Counted from the stretch's first letter, positions 6,616 through 16,482 are shown. The stretch: 64,000 nucleotides of DNA from Cohnella pontilimi (GCF_005049045.1 NZ_SUPK01000002.1:1-64000), one strand, 5' to 3'. The notes: generated by a model from the letters alone, not told the origin. Translations and numbers: made by a program.

Positions 6616-6813
6616 CTAGAGCGAGTAAGCCACGATACCAGCAATACCGGCTAGAGTGACCATCACTCCACCAAATCGCGTCGAAAATACATACAGACTT
6701 GATGGCTCAGTAGCGTCACTCGATTTCCAGCTCTCCGTTATGGTCCATATCATATTAGGTCGGATTAACATAAGGACACCCACGAGAACCAATACAACAG
6801 CTAAAAATATCAT
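6616..6813 (-). CDS. DUF6199-like small membrane protein
   Basis: A 65-aa protein starting MIFLAVVLVLVGVLMLIRP, with one N-terminal and one C-terminal hydrophobic helix and between them WTITESWKSSDATEPSSLY, the pattern I associate with DUF6199 membrane proteins. I chose ATG 6813, which lies nine bases after GGAG. An upstream TTG (6846) in the same frame would give 76 aa. Function unknown. It stands alone between the decayed integrase and the MFS gene. A hairpin (GTAAA-CATG...CATG-TTTAC, about 6593-6616) lies just after the stop and may act as terminator. Confidence 0.6.
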   Translation of the reverse strand: MIFLAVVLVLVGVLMLIRPNMIWTITESWKSSDATEPSSLYVFSTRFGGVMVTLAGIAGIVAYSL

Positions 6814-7009
6814 AAGCTCACTCTCCATCCAATTTAAACTTGGCAATCTTTTCTCCCCAGGGGGCTACGATTCTCCCAGTTTCAATGATCCCCGATGGTT
6901 ACCCAGTTAGCATTCCGCAAACAAAAAATCCCGCACTCTCGGATCGTCCATCTCTGGAGCAAAGCGTCCTCTGTGCGGGAATTCGTGCTGTGTTATCTAT
7001 GTTAACTCT

Positions 7010-7080
7010 CATCTTATCAGACAAATGCAATTCCGGAAATGGAGAGTCTTTTCTTTCCTTGAGGCTTCCGCTAGAGTAGG
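7010..7080. repeat. Diverged repeat, right copy (contiguous)
   Basis: This copy joins the two segments that are split in the left copy: CATCTTATCAGACAA, TTCCGGAAAT and TCTTTCCTTGAGGCTTCCGC with TAGAGTA. It ends some 30 bases before the start of the MFS gene and may contribute to its 5' region. Confidence 0.5.
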
Positions 7081-7111
7081 TGATATCAGCGAAAATGAGA
7101 GGATCTATCCC

Positions 7112-8332
7112 ATGAAAATAAATCACGGCAGCCAACGAACCCGGCTTATGCTGCTTAGCGCGGCGACGATACTGTATTGGGCTTCCATGTACATTTACGT
7201 GCCGATTCTGAGTCCGTATCTAGAAAGCAGGGGATTGTCAGTCGGCTGGATCGGCTTCATTATCGGAAGCTACGGCATTACGCAAATTGTGGTGAGACTG
7301 CCGCTCGGCTTGTATTCGGACGCGATGCGGAGACGCAAGCCTTTTCTCATTGCGGGGTTGTTGGCGGGTGCGCTCAGCTGCGTATTGTTCCTGTTGCCCG
7401 GGACATGGGGCGGCCCGCTGGGTGGAAGATTGTTGGCCGGACTTTGCGCTTCCGCCTGGGTACCTTTCTCCGTCCTGTATGCTTCCTATTATCCTCAAAA
7501 TAAAACAAGCCAAGCGATGGGGACGCTCAGCTTCCTTACCGTGTCCGGGCAATTGGCGGGCATGTTGGGCAGCGGTTGGCTGACGGAAGTCGGGGGATGG
7601 GATACGGCTTTTCGCACAGGGATTGTACTTGCTGTCATCGGGATTCTGGTCGTTCTGCTTGTCCATGAACCGAAAACCGATTCGGCCGCAGCTTCTACCC
7701 ACGAGTCCCGCCTTGACCTTAAAGCTATATTCCGCTCCGCCACCCTATGGAAAGTATCTTCGCTTTCCGTGTTGGCGCATGCCATTCTGTTCATCACGAT
7801 GTTCGGTTTCACGCCTCTTTACGCGGTGAAATTGGGCGCCAATGAAGCGCAGCTCACCGGCATCGTGGCCTCGTTCATGATCCCGCACGCCATCGTGTCG
7901 CTGATCTCCGGCCGAATTCTCGCTTCACGGTTCGGAACGAAACCGCTGCTAATCATGGGATTCCTCCTCGCCGGTGTTTGTACCGCATTAATGCCGTATT
8001 GCCAGTCCCTCGGATGGTTGGCGGTTACGCAGGGCTTTAATGGCGCCGCGCAAGCTCTTTATTTTCCGCTTCTGCTCGGAATGGCGATCCAAGGCTTCCC
8101 TGGAAGTCTTCGAGCTTCCGCCATGGGCTTGTTCCAATCCGTGTACTCGGTTGGAATGTTCCTGGGTCCGTATTTGGCAGGCGCGCTGAATGCGATGGGT
8201 GGTCTGAAAGCCGGGTTCCTGTTCGGCGCCGCCCTCGGAATCGTCGCAGCCATGCTGGCCGCCGTCTTTTCTCGGCGGCCGTCAGCCGTACAACAAGAAC
8301 ACTCCCGCTATGAAAGCCGCGCCAGCAACTAA
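7112..8332 (+). CDS. MFS transporter (drug exporter type)
   Basis: About 406 aa with twelve predicted hydrophobic helices in two blocks and a basic cytoplasmic loop. The first block holds the MFS motif A-like segment GLYSDAMRRRKP after helix 2. Sequence and length fit the DHA1-type exporters of the major facilitator superfamily, proton-driven carriers in the plasma membrane; the substrate is unknown. ATG 7112 lies eight bases after GAGAGGA; the frame is open further upstream without a better site. The 3' end overlaps the convergent ECF gene by 51 bp, so the two are likely to share terminating sequence. Confidence 0.85.
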   Translation: MKINHGSQRTRLMLLSAATILYWASMYIYVPILSPYLESRGLSVGWIGFIIGSYGITQIVVRLPLGLYSDAMRRRKPFLIAGLLAGALSCVLFLLPGTWGGPLGGRLLAGLCASAWVPFSVLYASYYPQNKTSQAMGTLSFLTVSGQLAGMLGSGWLTEVGGWDTAFRTGIVLAVIGILVVLLVHEPKTDSAAASTHESRLDLKAIFRSATLWKVSSLSVLAHAILFITMFGFTPLYAVKLGANEAQLTGIVASFMIPHAIVSLISGRILASRFGTKPLLIMGFLLAGVCTALMPYCQSLGWLAVTQGFNGAAQALYFPLLLGMAIQGFPGSLRASAMGLFQSVYSVGMFLGPYLAGALNAMGGLKAGFLFGAALGIVAAMLAAVFSRRPSAVQQEHSRYESRASN

Positions 8333-9976
8333 GCAAGTGTCCGCCCATTTCCACATAAGCCTTGTCCCGCGGGTCGGGTGAACGTCCTTGCGCACACCTC
8401 GGCTTTCCAAAGCGATCGCCACATCATCTCCGAGCCGGAACAAAGCCAGAAGTAATGGCAGACTGACGCCGCGAAGCCTCCTGAAGAGGACGAGCGGCGT
8501 TTTTGCCGTTTCTTTGCCTCGTGCCAGGAAAATCCGCTTGAACCGTTCCCATTCCACCAATAACTCAGGGACAAACCGGATCAATAACGTGACGGTGAGC
8601 AGGAACCTTTGCCAAAAGCTTGAGGTTCTTCCCCTCCATGACACGAGCTGTTCCAACGATCTCCTTAGCGAAAGAGGCGTCATGACCAGCGGCAAGCCCA
8701 ATCCGATCAACATGACCAATAAAGTGCGCGTTAAAGGAAACAACGTTCCGACGAAAGCTTCTGTGTCCCACCACCGGCCATCGCCCGTCTTAGCCACTGC
8801 AGCAAAGCCGGACATGAACAGCATGAAATACACGAAGCTGCCAATCACCCCGCGCCATCTCGCCAGCGAGACGTGACCGGCCCACAGCAAGGACAGCACA
8901 ATGACTGCGCCTACAGCCAAGCTGATCCAGTTAGACAAAGAGAATAATCCGGCCGACACCAGTGCGTAACCGAGCCAAACCGCCCGCGGGTCGAATCGGG
9001 TTAAGCGGTGTGCGGAATGTCGACGGGCCCGTTCCGAAAATGAAGGGTTTACACTAAGCCGCTCTTCTCGATCCGCAAGCTCCCTATTTCCTGGAAAATA
9101 AACACTAGGAATTCCAGCCATGACCTCAGCAGCTTCCGCCGGATTCCACAACTTGTGCAGAGACACGCCTGCACAATATGCCTCTCTCACCGGCCACAGC
9201 CATCCGGGTACCTGCATCCCGGCTTCCTCCAACCATTCCGGATGCGCGACCAATTCCTCCGGCTTGCAGCTTCGGATTTCGCCGTTCATGTACACAAGGA
9301 GCACCTGATTGGCGAGCGGCAGCGCCCATTCGGAATCGTGGGAGATGAGGACAATTCCCCGTCCTTCTTTTTTCAAATCGACCAAATGTGCCCCGACCCG
9401 CTCGTGTCCTTCCCGATCCAGCCCGGCTGTTGGCTCATCCAACAGCAGCCAAGGAGCGGGGGTGACGAACAAGGAAGCCAGCGCCGTACGGCGGCGTTCC
9501 CCACCACTCATGCGAGCTGGGTCCCTAGCCAACCAAGAACCGTCAAAACCAACCGCGGCAAGCGCTCTTTCCATCGCCTTGCCTTGATCCGCAGCCTGAT
9601 CTGCATAAGGTCGAAGCGAATAGGCGAGCTCTTCTTGGACTTTTCGGGCAAACAAGGCATGCTCCGGATTTTGCGGTGCATATCCATAGCTAAGAAGCGC
9701 CGCGCGATTTAATCGCGATCCCCGCCAAAGCTTTCTCCTCAGCCAAAGCGGCTCACGCCCATAACACACCGACAAATCCTCGGGATCCCGCAATCCGGCC
9801 AGCTTCTCGAGCAACGTCGTTTTTCCGGCGCCGTTCGGCCCCATGACCAAAGTCAATGTGCCGGGTAACAGCTCCACTTCGCCAAGTTGTTCAACATCTT
9901 CGCCGGATCCTCTTCGAAGTCGCATGCCGCTTATGTGAAGTACCAACCGCCTGTCAGACATGGCTTCGCTCCGCAT
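8282..9976 (-). CDS. ECF transporter fusion: ATPase (EcfA) plus transmembrane EcfT
   Basis: The 564-aa protein joins two modules usually encoded apart. Residues about 10-250 are an ABC ATPase with Walker A GPNGAGKTT, signature MSGGERRRTALAS, Walker B WLLLDEPTAGLD and switch ISHD. Residues about 330-564 hold several membrane helices and the coupling segments FLARGKE and ALESRGVRK, which match the two Ala/Ser-Arg-Gly motifs of EcfT. With the next gene (second ATPase) and the divergent bioY it should form the energising unit for biotin uptake. ATG 9976 follows GAGAGG by nine bases and overlaps the upstream ATPase gene by 23 bp. Confidence 0.85.
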   Translation of the reverse strand: MRSEAMSDRRLVLHISGMRLRRGSGEDVEQLGEVELLPGTLTLVMGPNGAGKTTLLEKLAGLRDPEDLSVCYGREPLWLRRKLWRGSRLNRAALLSYGYAPQNPEHALFARKVQEELAYSLRPYADQAADQGKAMERALAAVGFDGSWLARDPARMSGGERRRTALASLFVTPAPWLLLDEPTAGLDREGHERVGAHLVDLKKEGRGIVLISHDSEWALPLANQVLLVYMNGEIRSCKPEELVAHPEWLEEAGMQVPGWLWPVREAYCAGVSLHKLWNPAEAAEVMAGIPSVYFPGNRELADREERLSVNPSFSERARRHSAHRLTRFDPRAVWLGYALVSAGLFSLSNWISLAVGAVIVLSLLWAGHVSLARWRGVIGSFVYFMLFMSGFAAVAKTGDGRWWDTEAFVGTLFPLTRTLLVMLIGLGLPLVMTPLSLRRSLEQLVSWRGRTSSFWQRFLLTVTLLIRFVPELLVEWERFKRIFLARGKETAKTPLVLFRRLRGVSLPLLLALFRLGDDVAIALESRGVRKDVHPTRGTRLMWKWADTCLVAGAAFIAGVFLLYG

Positions 9977-10817
9977 TCCCCCACACCTCTCGCCATTCTT
10001 GCTGCGTCACAGGCAGCAAGCCGGACCACCGGCCCGCTCTCTTCCATTGAAGCGCCAACGCCGACATATACGGCAGCCGCAAACCGCAGGATTCACAAGG
10101 GGTCAAGCCATCCGGATTCTCCTCATCGCCATAAAAAAACGCACGAACGAGCCCATCATAGATCACCCGGCCATCCGCCATCGCGATGACCCGGTCTCCC
10201 GGCATTAATTCATCCAGCCGCTGGGTGACCCAGACGATGGCCGTTCCTTGTTGATGCAACTCACGCGCCAGTCCAAGAACAACAGCCCGGTTCGTTTCAT
10301 CCAGCATGGAAGCGGCCTCATCGAACACGATCAACGGGGCGCTGCAAGCCGCTGCCGCGGCCACCGCGGCGAGCTGACGCTGTCCGCCCGATAAACCCTC
10401 CCAGCGTACATCCGCCAACTCCAACAAACCGGTCATACGCAGCGTTTCTTCTGTACGCCCGGCGATCTCGTGCGAAGGAACCTGTCGCCACTCCAAGGCG
10501 AACAGCACTTCTTCCCGCGGCGTTTCGCCGAACAGCTGCGCTTCGGGCCGCTGCAAGACAATCGGAGAAGCCGACTCCCCGGCGAATCCCCGTGATAAGC
10601 TTCCAGCGCTGCCTTCCACATATAAGCCCGCCAATATTCTGGCCAGCGTTGTTTTTCCGCTTCCGTTGACGCCGACGACATTGAGCCATTCACCTGGATT
10701 CAATGACAGGTCCACGTTGTCCAACAGCGCAGCAAGATCTCCGGCTTCATTCGTCACTGCCACCGAAACGCCGTCCAGCAACAACGGATCCCGCACAGGG
10801 TCTGCGTTCGCGGCCAT
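9954..10817 (-). CDS. ecfA: ECF transporter ATPase (EcfA)
   Basis: A 287-aa ABC ATPase with Walker A GVNGSGKTT, signature LSGGQRQLAAVAA and Walker B LIVFDEAASMLD. The switch His expected in the H-loop is Gln here (WVTQRLDE), whereas the partner ATPase domain keeps ISHD. The ATPase pair may therefore be asymmetric. It is the first gene of the leftward biotin transporter operon, begins 104 bp from divergent bioY, and shares the intergenic BirA box. ATG 10817 follows AGAGGG. Function as biotin uptake ATPase rests on this context. Confidence 0.85.
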   Translation of the reverse strand: MAANADPVRDPLLLDGVSVAVTNEAGDLAALLDNVDLSLNPGEWLNVVGVNGSGKTTLARILAGLYVEGSAGSLSRGFAGESASPIVLQRPEAQLFGETPREEVLFALEWRQVPSHEIAGRTEETLRMTGLLELADVRWEGLSGGQRQLAAVAAAAACSAPLIVFDEAASMLDETNRAVVLGLARELHQQGTAIVWVTQRLDELMPGDRVIAMADGRVIYDGLVRAFFYGDEENPDGLTPCESCGLRLPYMSALALQWKRAGRWSGLLPVTQQEWREVWGNAERSHV

Positions 10818-10854
10818 CGAAAAATCCCTCTTCCCAATCCCGACTTTCTCGTGC

Positions 10855-10902
10855 TACAATCCGTATGAATTGTTAACCACAGTTCGATATCTAGGTTAAC
10901 AT
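10855..10902. promoter_or_regulatory. bioY promoter -10 and BirA operator
   Basis: TACAAT (10855-10860) fits a vegetative -10 for bioY. Directly after it lies TTGTTAACC (10870-10878), 15 bases, then GGTTAACAT (10894-10902). This is the inverted repeat recognised by the Bacillus biotin repressor/ligase BirA. The operator sits over the likely bioY transcription start and only about 50 bases from the divergent ecfA start codon, so BirA with biotinyl-AMP could repress both directions. Confidence 0.85.
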
Positions 10903-10920
10903 TTGAAAGGAGATCTGACA

Positions 10921-11544
10921 ATGTCAACGCAATCCCCAGTTTCCTCCCCCTCGCCGCAATCGTCCGCGGCAGCATCCAGCCAATGGATTCGGGGCATCGT
11001 CTTCACCGCGCTGTTCAGCGCCCTGTTCATCACCGGAAGCTTCGTGAAAGTAAATCTCGGTTTCACCGTCCCCTTCTCGCTGCAGACGTTCGCTGTCATG
11101 CTGGCGGGAGGTTTTCTTGGCGCCGCTTACGGATTTTGGAGCATTTTCATCGTCGTCGCCCTGACGACACTCGGCCTGCCGCTCATGAACGGTGCGGGCG
11201 GATTTGCACAAGTATTCGGCCCGACAGGCGGTTACATATGGATGTTCCCGGTTGCCGCTTTCCTCGTCGGCTGGGCAAGCGATCGGCTGTTCACCGGCCG
11301 CTCCAGACTGAATCCGGTACGGATCGTTCTGCTGCTGCTCGCCGTGTTCGTTTTCGGGGTCATGCTCGTCTACGTCACCGGCGTTCCATGGCTGGCACAC
11401 GTCTCCGAGAAGCTGGATTTCCAAGGCGCGGTGGAATTCGGCATGGTCAAATTTCTGCTCGGCGACACGATCAAAGCGGTTGCGGCCACGCTGGTCATCG
11501 CGGCTTTGCGTCCGGTGCTCCCTGCCATTCGGCCATCCAAATAA
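10921..11544 (+). CDS. bioY: BioY, biotin-binding S component of ECF transporter
   Basis: A 207-aa membrane protein with six hydrophobic helices, a Ser/Pro-rich N-terminus, and the BioY-like stretches NLGFTVPFSLQTFAVMLAGG and FGPTGGYIWMFPVAAF. BioY binds biotin in the membrane and works with the EcfA-EcfT module, here encoded divergently. GAAAGGAG lies eight bases before ATG 10921. A BirA operator lies just upstream, so repression by biotin is expected. A bidirectional terminator follows. Confidence 0.93.
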   Translation: MSTQSPVSSPSPQSSAAASSQWIRGIVFTALFSALFITGSFVKVNLGFTVPFSLQTFAVMLAGGFLGAAYGFWSIFIVVALTTLGLPLMNGAGGFAQVFGPTGGYIWMFPVAAFLVGWASDRLFTGRSRLNPVRIVLLLLAVFVFGVMLVYVTGVPWLAHVSEKLDFQGAVEFGMVKFLLGDTIKAVAATLVIAALRPVLPAIRPSK

Positions 11545-11569
11545 TCGAGTTCCACATCACCAAATCAAA

Positions 11570-11590
11570 GGGGCTCCCCGCGGGAGCCCC
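11570..11590. terminator. Bidirectional intrinsic terminator
   Basis: GGGGCTCCC and GGGAGCCCC form a nine-pair stem with a CGC loop, flanked by AAA on one side and TTT on the other. It sits between convergent bioY and the alcohol dehydrogenase gene and can serve both. Confidence 0.85.
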
Positions 11591-11598
11591 TTTCTTGC

Positions 11599-12765
11599 TT
11601 ACAGCGCGCGTGTATAAATGTCCGCGATATCCTCGAGCGTAAGCGTGATGAACCGGCCGCGAGGGCCGAACGTCGTTGCTTTCCCCGCCATCAGGATCAG
11701 ACGCGAATCATCGATGTTGTAATCGGACAGCCGTGTCGGAGCGCCGATGGAGCGCCAGAAATCCCGCAGCGCTTGAATCCCTTCTTTGCCGACCTCCAGA
11801 GCGCTTCGCCCTTCGGGCTTGATCCCGAAAACATTTTCAGCCAGCTGAGCGAACCGTTCCGGATGCTTCTCCACCGCCACGTCCATCCAATGCGGGAACA
11901 AGATCGCCAATCCGCCGCCATGTGGAATGTCATATACGGCCGACACTGCGTGTTCCATATCGTGGTTCGCCCAATCGCCGGTTACGCCCATCGACAACAA
12001 GCCGTTCAGCGCCATCGTTCCGCAGTACATGATGATGCCGCGAAGCTCGACATTTTCCAGATCCTCGACCAGCTTGGGCGCCGTTTGAACGATGGCCCGC
12101 AATATGGATTCGCAGAATCCGTCCTGTACCGGAGCCATCTCGTCGTGATGAAAATATTGTTCGAACACGTGCGACATCATATCCACGATGCCGTACACCG
12201 TATGTTCTTTCGGAACGCTGACCGTGTACGCCGGATCCAAAATCGAAAATTTCGGAAACGTATGCGGACTCGCGCTCCAACCCATTTTCTCCTGCGTCTC
12301 TTCGTTCGTAATAACGGATCCGGCATTCATTTCGGAACCGGTGGCAGCCAGCGTAAGCACGGTTCCGATCGGCAGCGCTCCCTGCGCGGAACGCTTGTGG
12401 CTCACCACATCCCAGAAATCTCCGTCGAATACGGCAGCCGCCGCAATCGCTTTGGCGCAGTCGATAACGCTGCCGCCTCCAACCGCCAGCACCCAGTCGA
12501 TGTTATGCTCGTTGCACATCTGCGCGCCTCGACGAACCGTGGAAATTCGTGGATTGGGATCTACGCCGGACAGCTCCAACACTTCCGCTCCGGCTTCCTT
12601 CAAGGCGTTCATCACCGCGTCATACACGCCGTTACGCTTAATGCTTCCGCCGCCGTAGAGAAGCAATACCTTGTTCCCGAGACGCTTGGTTTCCGTGATC
12701 AAATGACGAATTTGGCCTTCTCCAAAATACAGCCTCGTCGGATTCTCATAAATAAAAGGTTTCAC
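11599..12765 (-). CDS. Iron-containing alcohol dehydrogenase (butanol dehydrogenase type)
   Basis: A 388-aa group III alcohol dehydrogenase. The nucleotide-binding segment is [17 protein letters not shown] (about residues 91-107). The metal ligands are visible as Asp and His in VDMMSHVFE, His in [10 protein letters not shown] and His in YDIPHGGG. The sequence resembles YugJ/BdhA NAD(P)H-dependent butanol dehydrogenases, which reduce aldehydes. The start is GTG 12765 with AAGGAG about ten bases upstream. It is monocistronic between two terminators. Confidence 0.88.
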   Translation of the reverse strand: MKPFIYENPTRLYFGEGQIRHLITETKRLGNKVLLLYGGGSIKRNGVYDAVMNALKEAGAEVLELSGVDPNPRISTVRRGAQMCNEHNIDWVLAVGGGSVIDCAKAIAAAAVFDGDFWDVVSHKRSAQGALPIGTVLTLAATGSEMNAGSVITNEETQEKMGWSASPHTFPKFSILDPAYTVSVPKEHTVYGIVDMMSHVFEQYFHHDEMAPVQDGFCESILRAIVQTAPKLVEDLENVELRGIIMYCGTMALNGLLSMGVTGDWANHDMEHAVSAVYDIPHGGGLAILFPHWMDVAVEKHPERFAQLAENVFGIKPEGRSALEVGKEGIQALRDFWRSIGAPTRLSDYNIDDSRLILMAGKATTFGPRGRFITLTLEDIADIYTRAL

Positions 12766-12845
12766 GCGATTCCACTCCTTCTTTCCATACGACTTCCCGT
12801 ATCATATCATGAGCCAAAATCCGGAAACAACTTGAAGCCAATATG

Positions 12846-12869
12846 AAAAAGCCGCGCACGAGGCGCGGC
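12846..12869 (-). terminator. Intrinsic terminator of the miaB-ricA operon
   Basis: On the minus strand GCCGCGC and GCGCGGC form a stem with a five-base loop, followed by five T. It lies 22 bases after the ricA stop codon. Confidence 0.85.
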
Positions 12870-12891
12870 GGTTCACTCCGACACATGAAAC

Positions 12892-13365
12892 TTAATCGCA
12901 TTGCTCCGGAGCTTCCGGCGGCGCTGCGGCTTCCATATCCAGTTTCTCGGCCACCGTGTCGCGGATCACCGAGACGATGGACTGCAGCAAGTAGTTCACG
13001 TCTGATTGGCTTTGCTGGAACTGCTGTACGATCGGCATGCCGTCCAGCTCGTCCTGCAGAGCATCGATTTCCTTCTCGATCTTCTCCACCATCGCCTGGT
13101 TGTTGAATGTCGTCTGGAACGCGACCAGCTCTTTTTGTTTTTTCTTGATCTGAGCAATCAGTCCCTGCACGTTTTTGTGCGACTGAATCAGCTTCTCCGC
13201 GTGCTGGTACATCACCACTTCTTCCGCAGTCGTAATCAGCTGCGCCAGTTCTTTGGTGTGGGCCAAAATATCCTCACGGAGGATCAATTCACGGTTATCG
13301 AACACGGGAACGGCATCCCCTCCGTGTTCGTGTTCATGGTCGTGATCGTGTGCGTGTGCCGTCAT
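12892..13365 (-). CDS. ricA: RicA/YmcA (YlbF-YmcA family) RNA-maturation factor
   Basis: A 157-aa protein starting with a His/Asp-rich segment (HDHDHEHEH), then a mainly helical YlbF/YmcA domain, and ending CD-stop. In B. subtilis ymcA (ricA) lies directly downstream of miaB, as here. With YlbF and YaaT it forms an Fe-S complex that stimulates RNase Y processing and Spo0A activation. The His-rich N-terminus is longer than in the B. subtilis protein and may bind metal. ATG 13365 follows GGAGG by nine bases. A longer frame upstream has no ribosome-binding site. Confidence 0.85.
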   Translation of the reverse strand: MTAHAHDHDHEHEHGGDAVPVFDNRELILREDILAHTKELAQLITTAEEVVMYQHAEKLIQSHKNVQGLIAQIKKKQKELVAFQTTFNNQAMVEKIEKEIDALQDELDGMPIVQQFQQSQSDVNYLLQSIVSVIRDTVAEKLDMEAAAPPEAPEQCD

Positions 13366-13397
13366 TCGTAAATCCCTCCGATAAACTATAAGCTTCC

Positions 13398-14984
13398 TTA
13401 ACCTGCGTTGGCCGAAGCCTGCACCGCCGGGCCGACGACGGCTTCCGCGGTGATATACCAAGTACGCGGCTCCGTCACCCGCACTTGGACGAACTGTCCG
13501 ATCCACTCCGCCGGTCCTTGGAAATGAATAAGCTTGTTCGAGCGCGTCCGTCCGGACAATACGCCGGCGCGGGATTTGCTCTCGCCTTCAACCAGCACTT
13601 CCACGGTCTGACCGTCCACCAGCTTGTTGCTCTCAAGCGACAGCTCCGCGATCAGCGCGTTAAGCCGTTGCAGGCGTTGCTGCTTCACTTCGAACGGGAC
13701 ATCGTCCGCCATCTCGGCGGCCGGCGTCCCTTCCCGGGGCGAGTAGATGAACGTGTACGCCGACGCGAACTTGACTTCGCGCACGAGCGACATCGTATCC
13801 TCGAACTGTTCCTCCGTCTCGCCGGGGAAACCTACAATAATGTCGGTCGTCAACACGGCATCCGGAATGGCAGCGCGAATTTTGCGTACCAATTCCAAGA
13901 ACAGCTCGCGCGAATATTTCCGGCTCATCCGCTTCAATATTTCCGTGCTGCCCGACTGCACCGGCAGATGAATGTGCTCCACCAAATTACCGCCCTTGGC
14001 CAGCACTTCGATCAGGTGATCGTCAAAATCCCGGGGATGGGAAGTTGTAAAGCGAACACGCGGAATGTCGATTTTGCGGATGTCGTCCATCAGGTCGCCG
14101 AAACGGTAGTTTCGATCTGTAAAGTCCTTGCCGTACGCATTCACGTTCTGTCCGAGCAGTGTAATTTCTTTGAAGCCCTGCCGCGCCAGTTCGCGAACCT
14201 CTGCAAGCACGTCCTCCGGCATCCGGCTCCGTTCTTTGCCCCGCGTGTAAGGCACAATGCAGTACGTGCAGAATTTGTCGCAGCCGTACATGATGTTGAC
14301 CCATGCGATCAGCCCTTCTCGCTTAGTCGGCATGTTCTCGATAATGTCGCCTTCCTTGGACCACACCTCGATGACCATTTCTTTGCCGAAATGCGCTTCC
14401 TGCAGCAGGAACGGCAGCCGGTGAATATTGTGCGTTCCGAAAATCAAATCCACATGCGGATGCTTCCTCATGATCTTGTTCACGACCGAAGCTTCCTGAG
14501 ACATGCATCCGCATACGCCGAGAATAAGGTCCGGCTTTTGCTGCTTCAGCGTCTTCATGTGGCCGAGCTCGCCGAACACTTTATCTTCCGCATTCTCGCG
14601 AATCGCACACGTATTGAACAGAATGACATCCGCCTGTATCCGATCGTCCGTTGAGACGTAGCCCATCTTCTCAAACATACCGCGCATCACTTCGGTATCA
14701 TGTTCGTTCATTTGGCAGCCGTACGTATAGATCGCATAATAGCGCTGCTTGGTTTGGTTGATTTCCCGAAACGATTCCATAACCTTTTCCGTTTCCGGGT
14801 GTTCGAAAGACAATACTTGAATATCCTGTTTGCCGCGCTTTTTCTCATCCTGATAATCAGGCGCGGAATTTATCGTAATTTCTCTTCCCTTGAACCGATA
14901 GGTCGTTTTGCCGTCTTCCCGCTTCATGACCTTGGCGTCGGAGAAGTCAAAGTATTTCGAATAATCCTTCGATTCTTTGCTCAT
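13398..14984 (-). CDS. miaB: tRNA-2-methylthio-N6-dimethylallyladenosine synthase
   Basis: A 528-aa radical SAM methylthiotransferase. The order is an N-terminal UPF0004 domain with YGCQMNEHD, the radical SAM cluster CDKFCTYC around residue 235, and a C-terminal TRAM domain. MiaB adds a methylthio group to i6A37 in tRNAs reading UNN codons. The N-terminal extension before the UPF0004 domain is typical of Bacillus MiaB. I use ATG 14984, ten bases after AAAGGA; GTG 14993 is too close to it. It is co-transcribed with ricA, as in B. subtilis. Confidence 0.95.
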   Translation of the reverse strand: MSKESKDYSKYFDFSDAKVMKREDGKTTYRFKGREITINSAPDYQDEKKRGKQDIQVLSFEHPETEKVMESFREINQTKQRYYAIYTYGCQMNEHDTEVMRGMFEKMGYVSTDDRIQADVILFNTCAIRENAEDKVFGELGHMKTLKQQKPDLILGVCGCMSQEASVVNKIMRKHPHVDLIFGTHNIHRLPFLLQEAHFGKEMVIEVWSKEGDIIENMPTKREGLIAWVNIMYGCDKFCTYCIVPYTRGKERSRMPEDVLAEVRELARQGFKEITLLGQNVNAYGKDFTDRNYRFGDLMDDIRKIDIPRVRFTTSHPRDFDDHLIEVLAKGGNLVEHIHLPVQSGSTEILKRMSRKYSRELFLELVRKIRAAIPDAVLTTDIIVGFPGETEEQFEDTMSLVREVKFASAYTFIYSPREGTPAAEMADDVPFEVKQQRLQRLNALIAELSLESNKLVDGQTVEVLVEGESKSRAGVLSGRTRSNKLIHFQGPAEWIGQFVQVRVTEPRTWYITAEAVVGPAVQASANAG

Positions 14985-15202
14985 ACGTCTCACATCCTTT
15001 CAACAAGGCATTCCCGAAAATTATATCATACCCTCGCCCAGTATAGCCATTAAGGATTACGGCGAAAACAGCACAAAACCTTCTACTGTTCTATATGAGG
15101 CATGTTCATTAAAACGGCCGAAATTAATGAAATGAACTAGGACAAATTATCGCTTTGCGCGTAAGCTAGCAACACGTCATTTGCTAATGGAGGTTGTCTG
15201 CT

Positions 15203-16468
15203 TTGCCCCTTTACAGAATTAGCATAATCGGTCTGGGATATGTCGGAATGCCTCTCGCCCGGTTATTTGCAGACAACGGACATGAAGTATACGGGGTCGA
15301 TGTCGATGAACGTAAGATCTCCCTATTGCAAAATGGGGTTTCGTATTTATCCGATTTTACGAATTCCGACATCAGTCGGTTGACGGATACGAACCGTTTT
15401 CATGCAGGAAGCAGCTACGACGCCGTATCCCAAGCCGACGTGATCGTCATTTGCGTTCCTACTCCGCTTGATGAACACGACAGCCCCGACTTGAGCTACC
15501 TCCAAAGCGCAGTCCGAGGCATTGTGCCGTATTTGCGCCGAGGACAACTGATTGTGTTGGAGAGCTCCACCTACCCGGGAACTTGCGAAGAGGTCTTGAA
15601 GCCTTTATTGGAATCTACCGGCATGAAAGTAGGCCGCGATTTATTTTTGGCCTACTCTCCCGAAAGAATTAACCCCGGTACCCCATGGAGGTTAGAAGAA
15701 ATTCCTAAAATTCTCGGCGGATTCACCCGGGAATGCACGGATTATGCCAAACAAGTGTATGGATCGGTATTTCATGAGGTCATCGTCGTCTCCTCCTTGC
15801 GAACGGCTGAAATGACCAAGCTGCTCGAAAATTCCCAAAGATTCGTCAATATTTCGCTCATGAACAGCCTGCTCCCGCTTGCAAGGGAATTGGATATCAG
15901 TTTGTGGGAAGTCATCGACGCAGCCGGCACCAAGCCGTTCGGATTTACGCCCTATTATCCGGGAGCCGGGATCGGCGGCCATTGCATTCCGGTCGATCCG
16001 TTATATTTGCTGTGGAAAGCGAAAGAGCATCATCATAACCTGCCCTTTATTGAACTTAGCCACCAAGTGAATCAGCAAATGCCTGCTTATACCGTAGAGA
16101 GATTAGCAGAAATATTGCGACCGGTTGAATTAGGCGACAGCAGCATACTCGTCATCGGCGTAACCTATAAAAAAGATGTGAATGACATCCGTGAATCCGC
16201 CGCCTTAAAAGTCATTTCGATCCTTCAGCAAAATGGTTCCAAAGTATCCTTTTTCGATCCCTATGTACAAGAGCTCACGATCGGCGGCGCCAGTGTTCCC
16301 TATATTGCGCTTACCGAATCGAACGTAAAGTCTTTTGACTGCGTCTTAATCCTGGCGGACCATTCGAACGTTCCCTATGACCTTGTCGCGGCACATGCGT
16401 CCCTCATCTTGGATACCAAGAACGTCATTGCCAAGTATGCCGTTCGGGAAAACATCATCTCTCTCTAA
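15203..16468 (+). CDS. UDP-N-acetylglucosamine 6-dehydrogenase (WbpA type)
   Basis: A 421-aa nucleotide-sugar dehydrogenase with N-terminal Rossmann motif GLGYVGMP, substrate stretch LAYSPERINPG and catalytic Cys in GIGGHCIPVDP, the form typical of the WbpA/UDP-GlcNAc branch rather than UDP-glucose. It oxidises C6 to give UDP-GlcNAc uronate in two NAD-dependent steps. The start is TTG 15203, eight bases after GGAGG. It leads a three-gene rightward operon with an aminotransferase and an oxidoreductase, which together match the WbpA/E/B route to a 3-amino uronate. Confidence 0.85.
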   Translation: MPLYRISIIGLGYVGMPLARLFADNGHEVYGVDVDERKISLLQNGVSYLSDFTNSDISRLTDTNRFHAGSSYDAVSQADVIVICVPTPLDEHDSPDLSYLQSAVRGIVPYLRRGQLIVLESSTYPGTCEEVLKPLLESTGMKVGRDLFLAYSPERINPGTPWRLEEIPKILGGFTRECTDYAKQVYGSVFHEVIVVSSLRTAEMTKLLENSQRFVNISLMNSLLPLARELDISLWEVIDAAGTKPFGFTPYYPGAGIGGHCIPVDPLYLLWKAKEHHHNLPFIELSHQVNQQMPAYTVERLAEILRPVELGDSSILVIGVTYKKDVNDIRESAALKVISILQQNGSKVSFFDPYVQELTIGGASVPYIALTESNVKSFDCVLILADHSNVPYDLVAAHASLILDTKNVIAKYAVRENIISL

Positions 16469-16482
16469 AGGGGGAAGAAGCT

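Noticed and set aside
13485..14654. 389-codon plus-strand ORF opposite miaB
   Set aside because: It is antisense to a well-conserved gene, and its His/Arg/Leu-rich composition is typical of a shadow frame.
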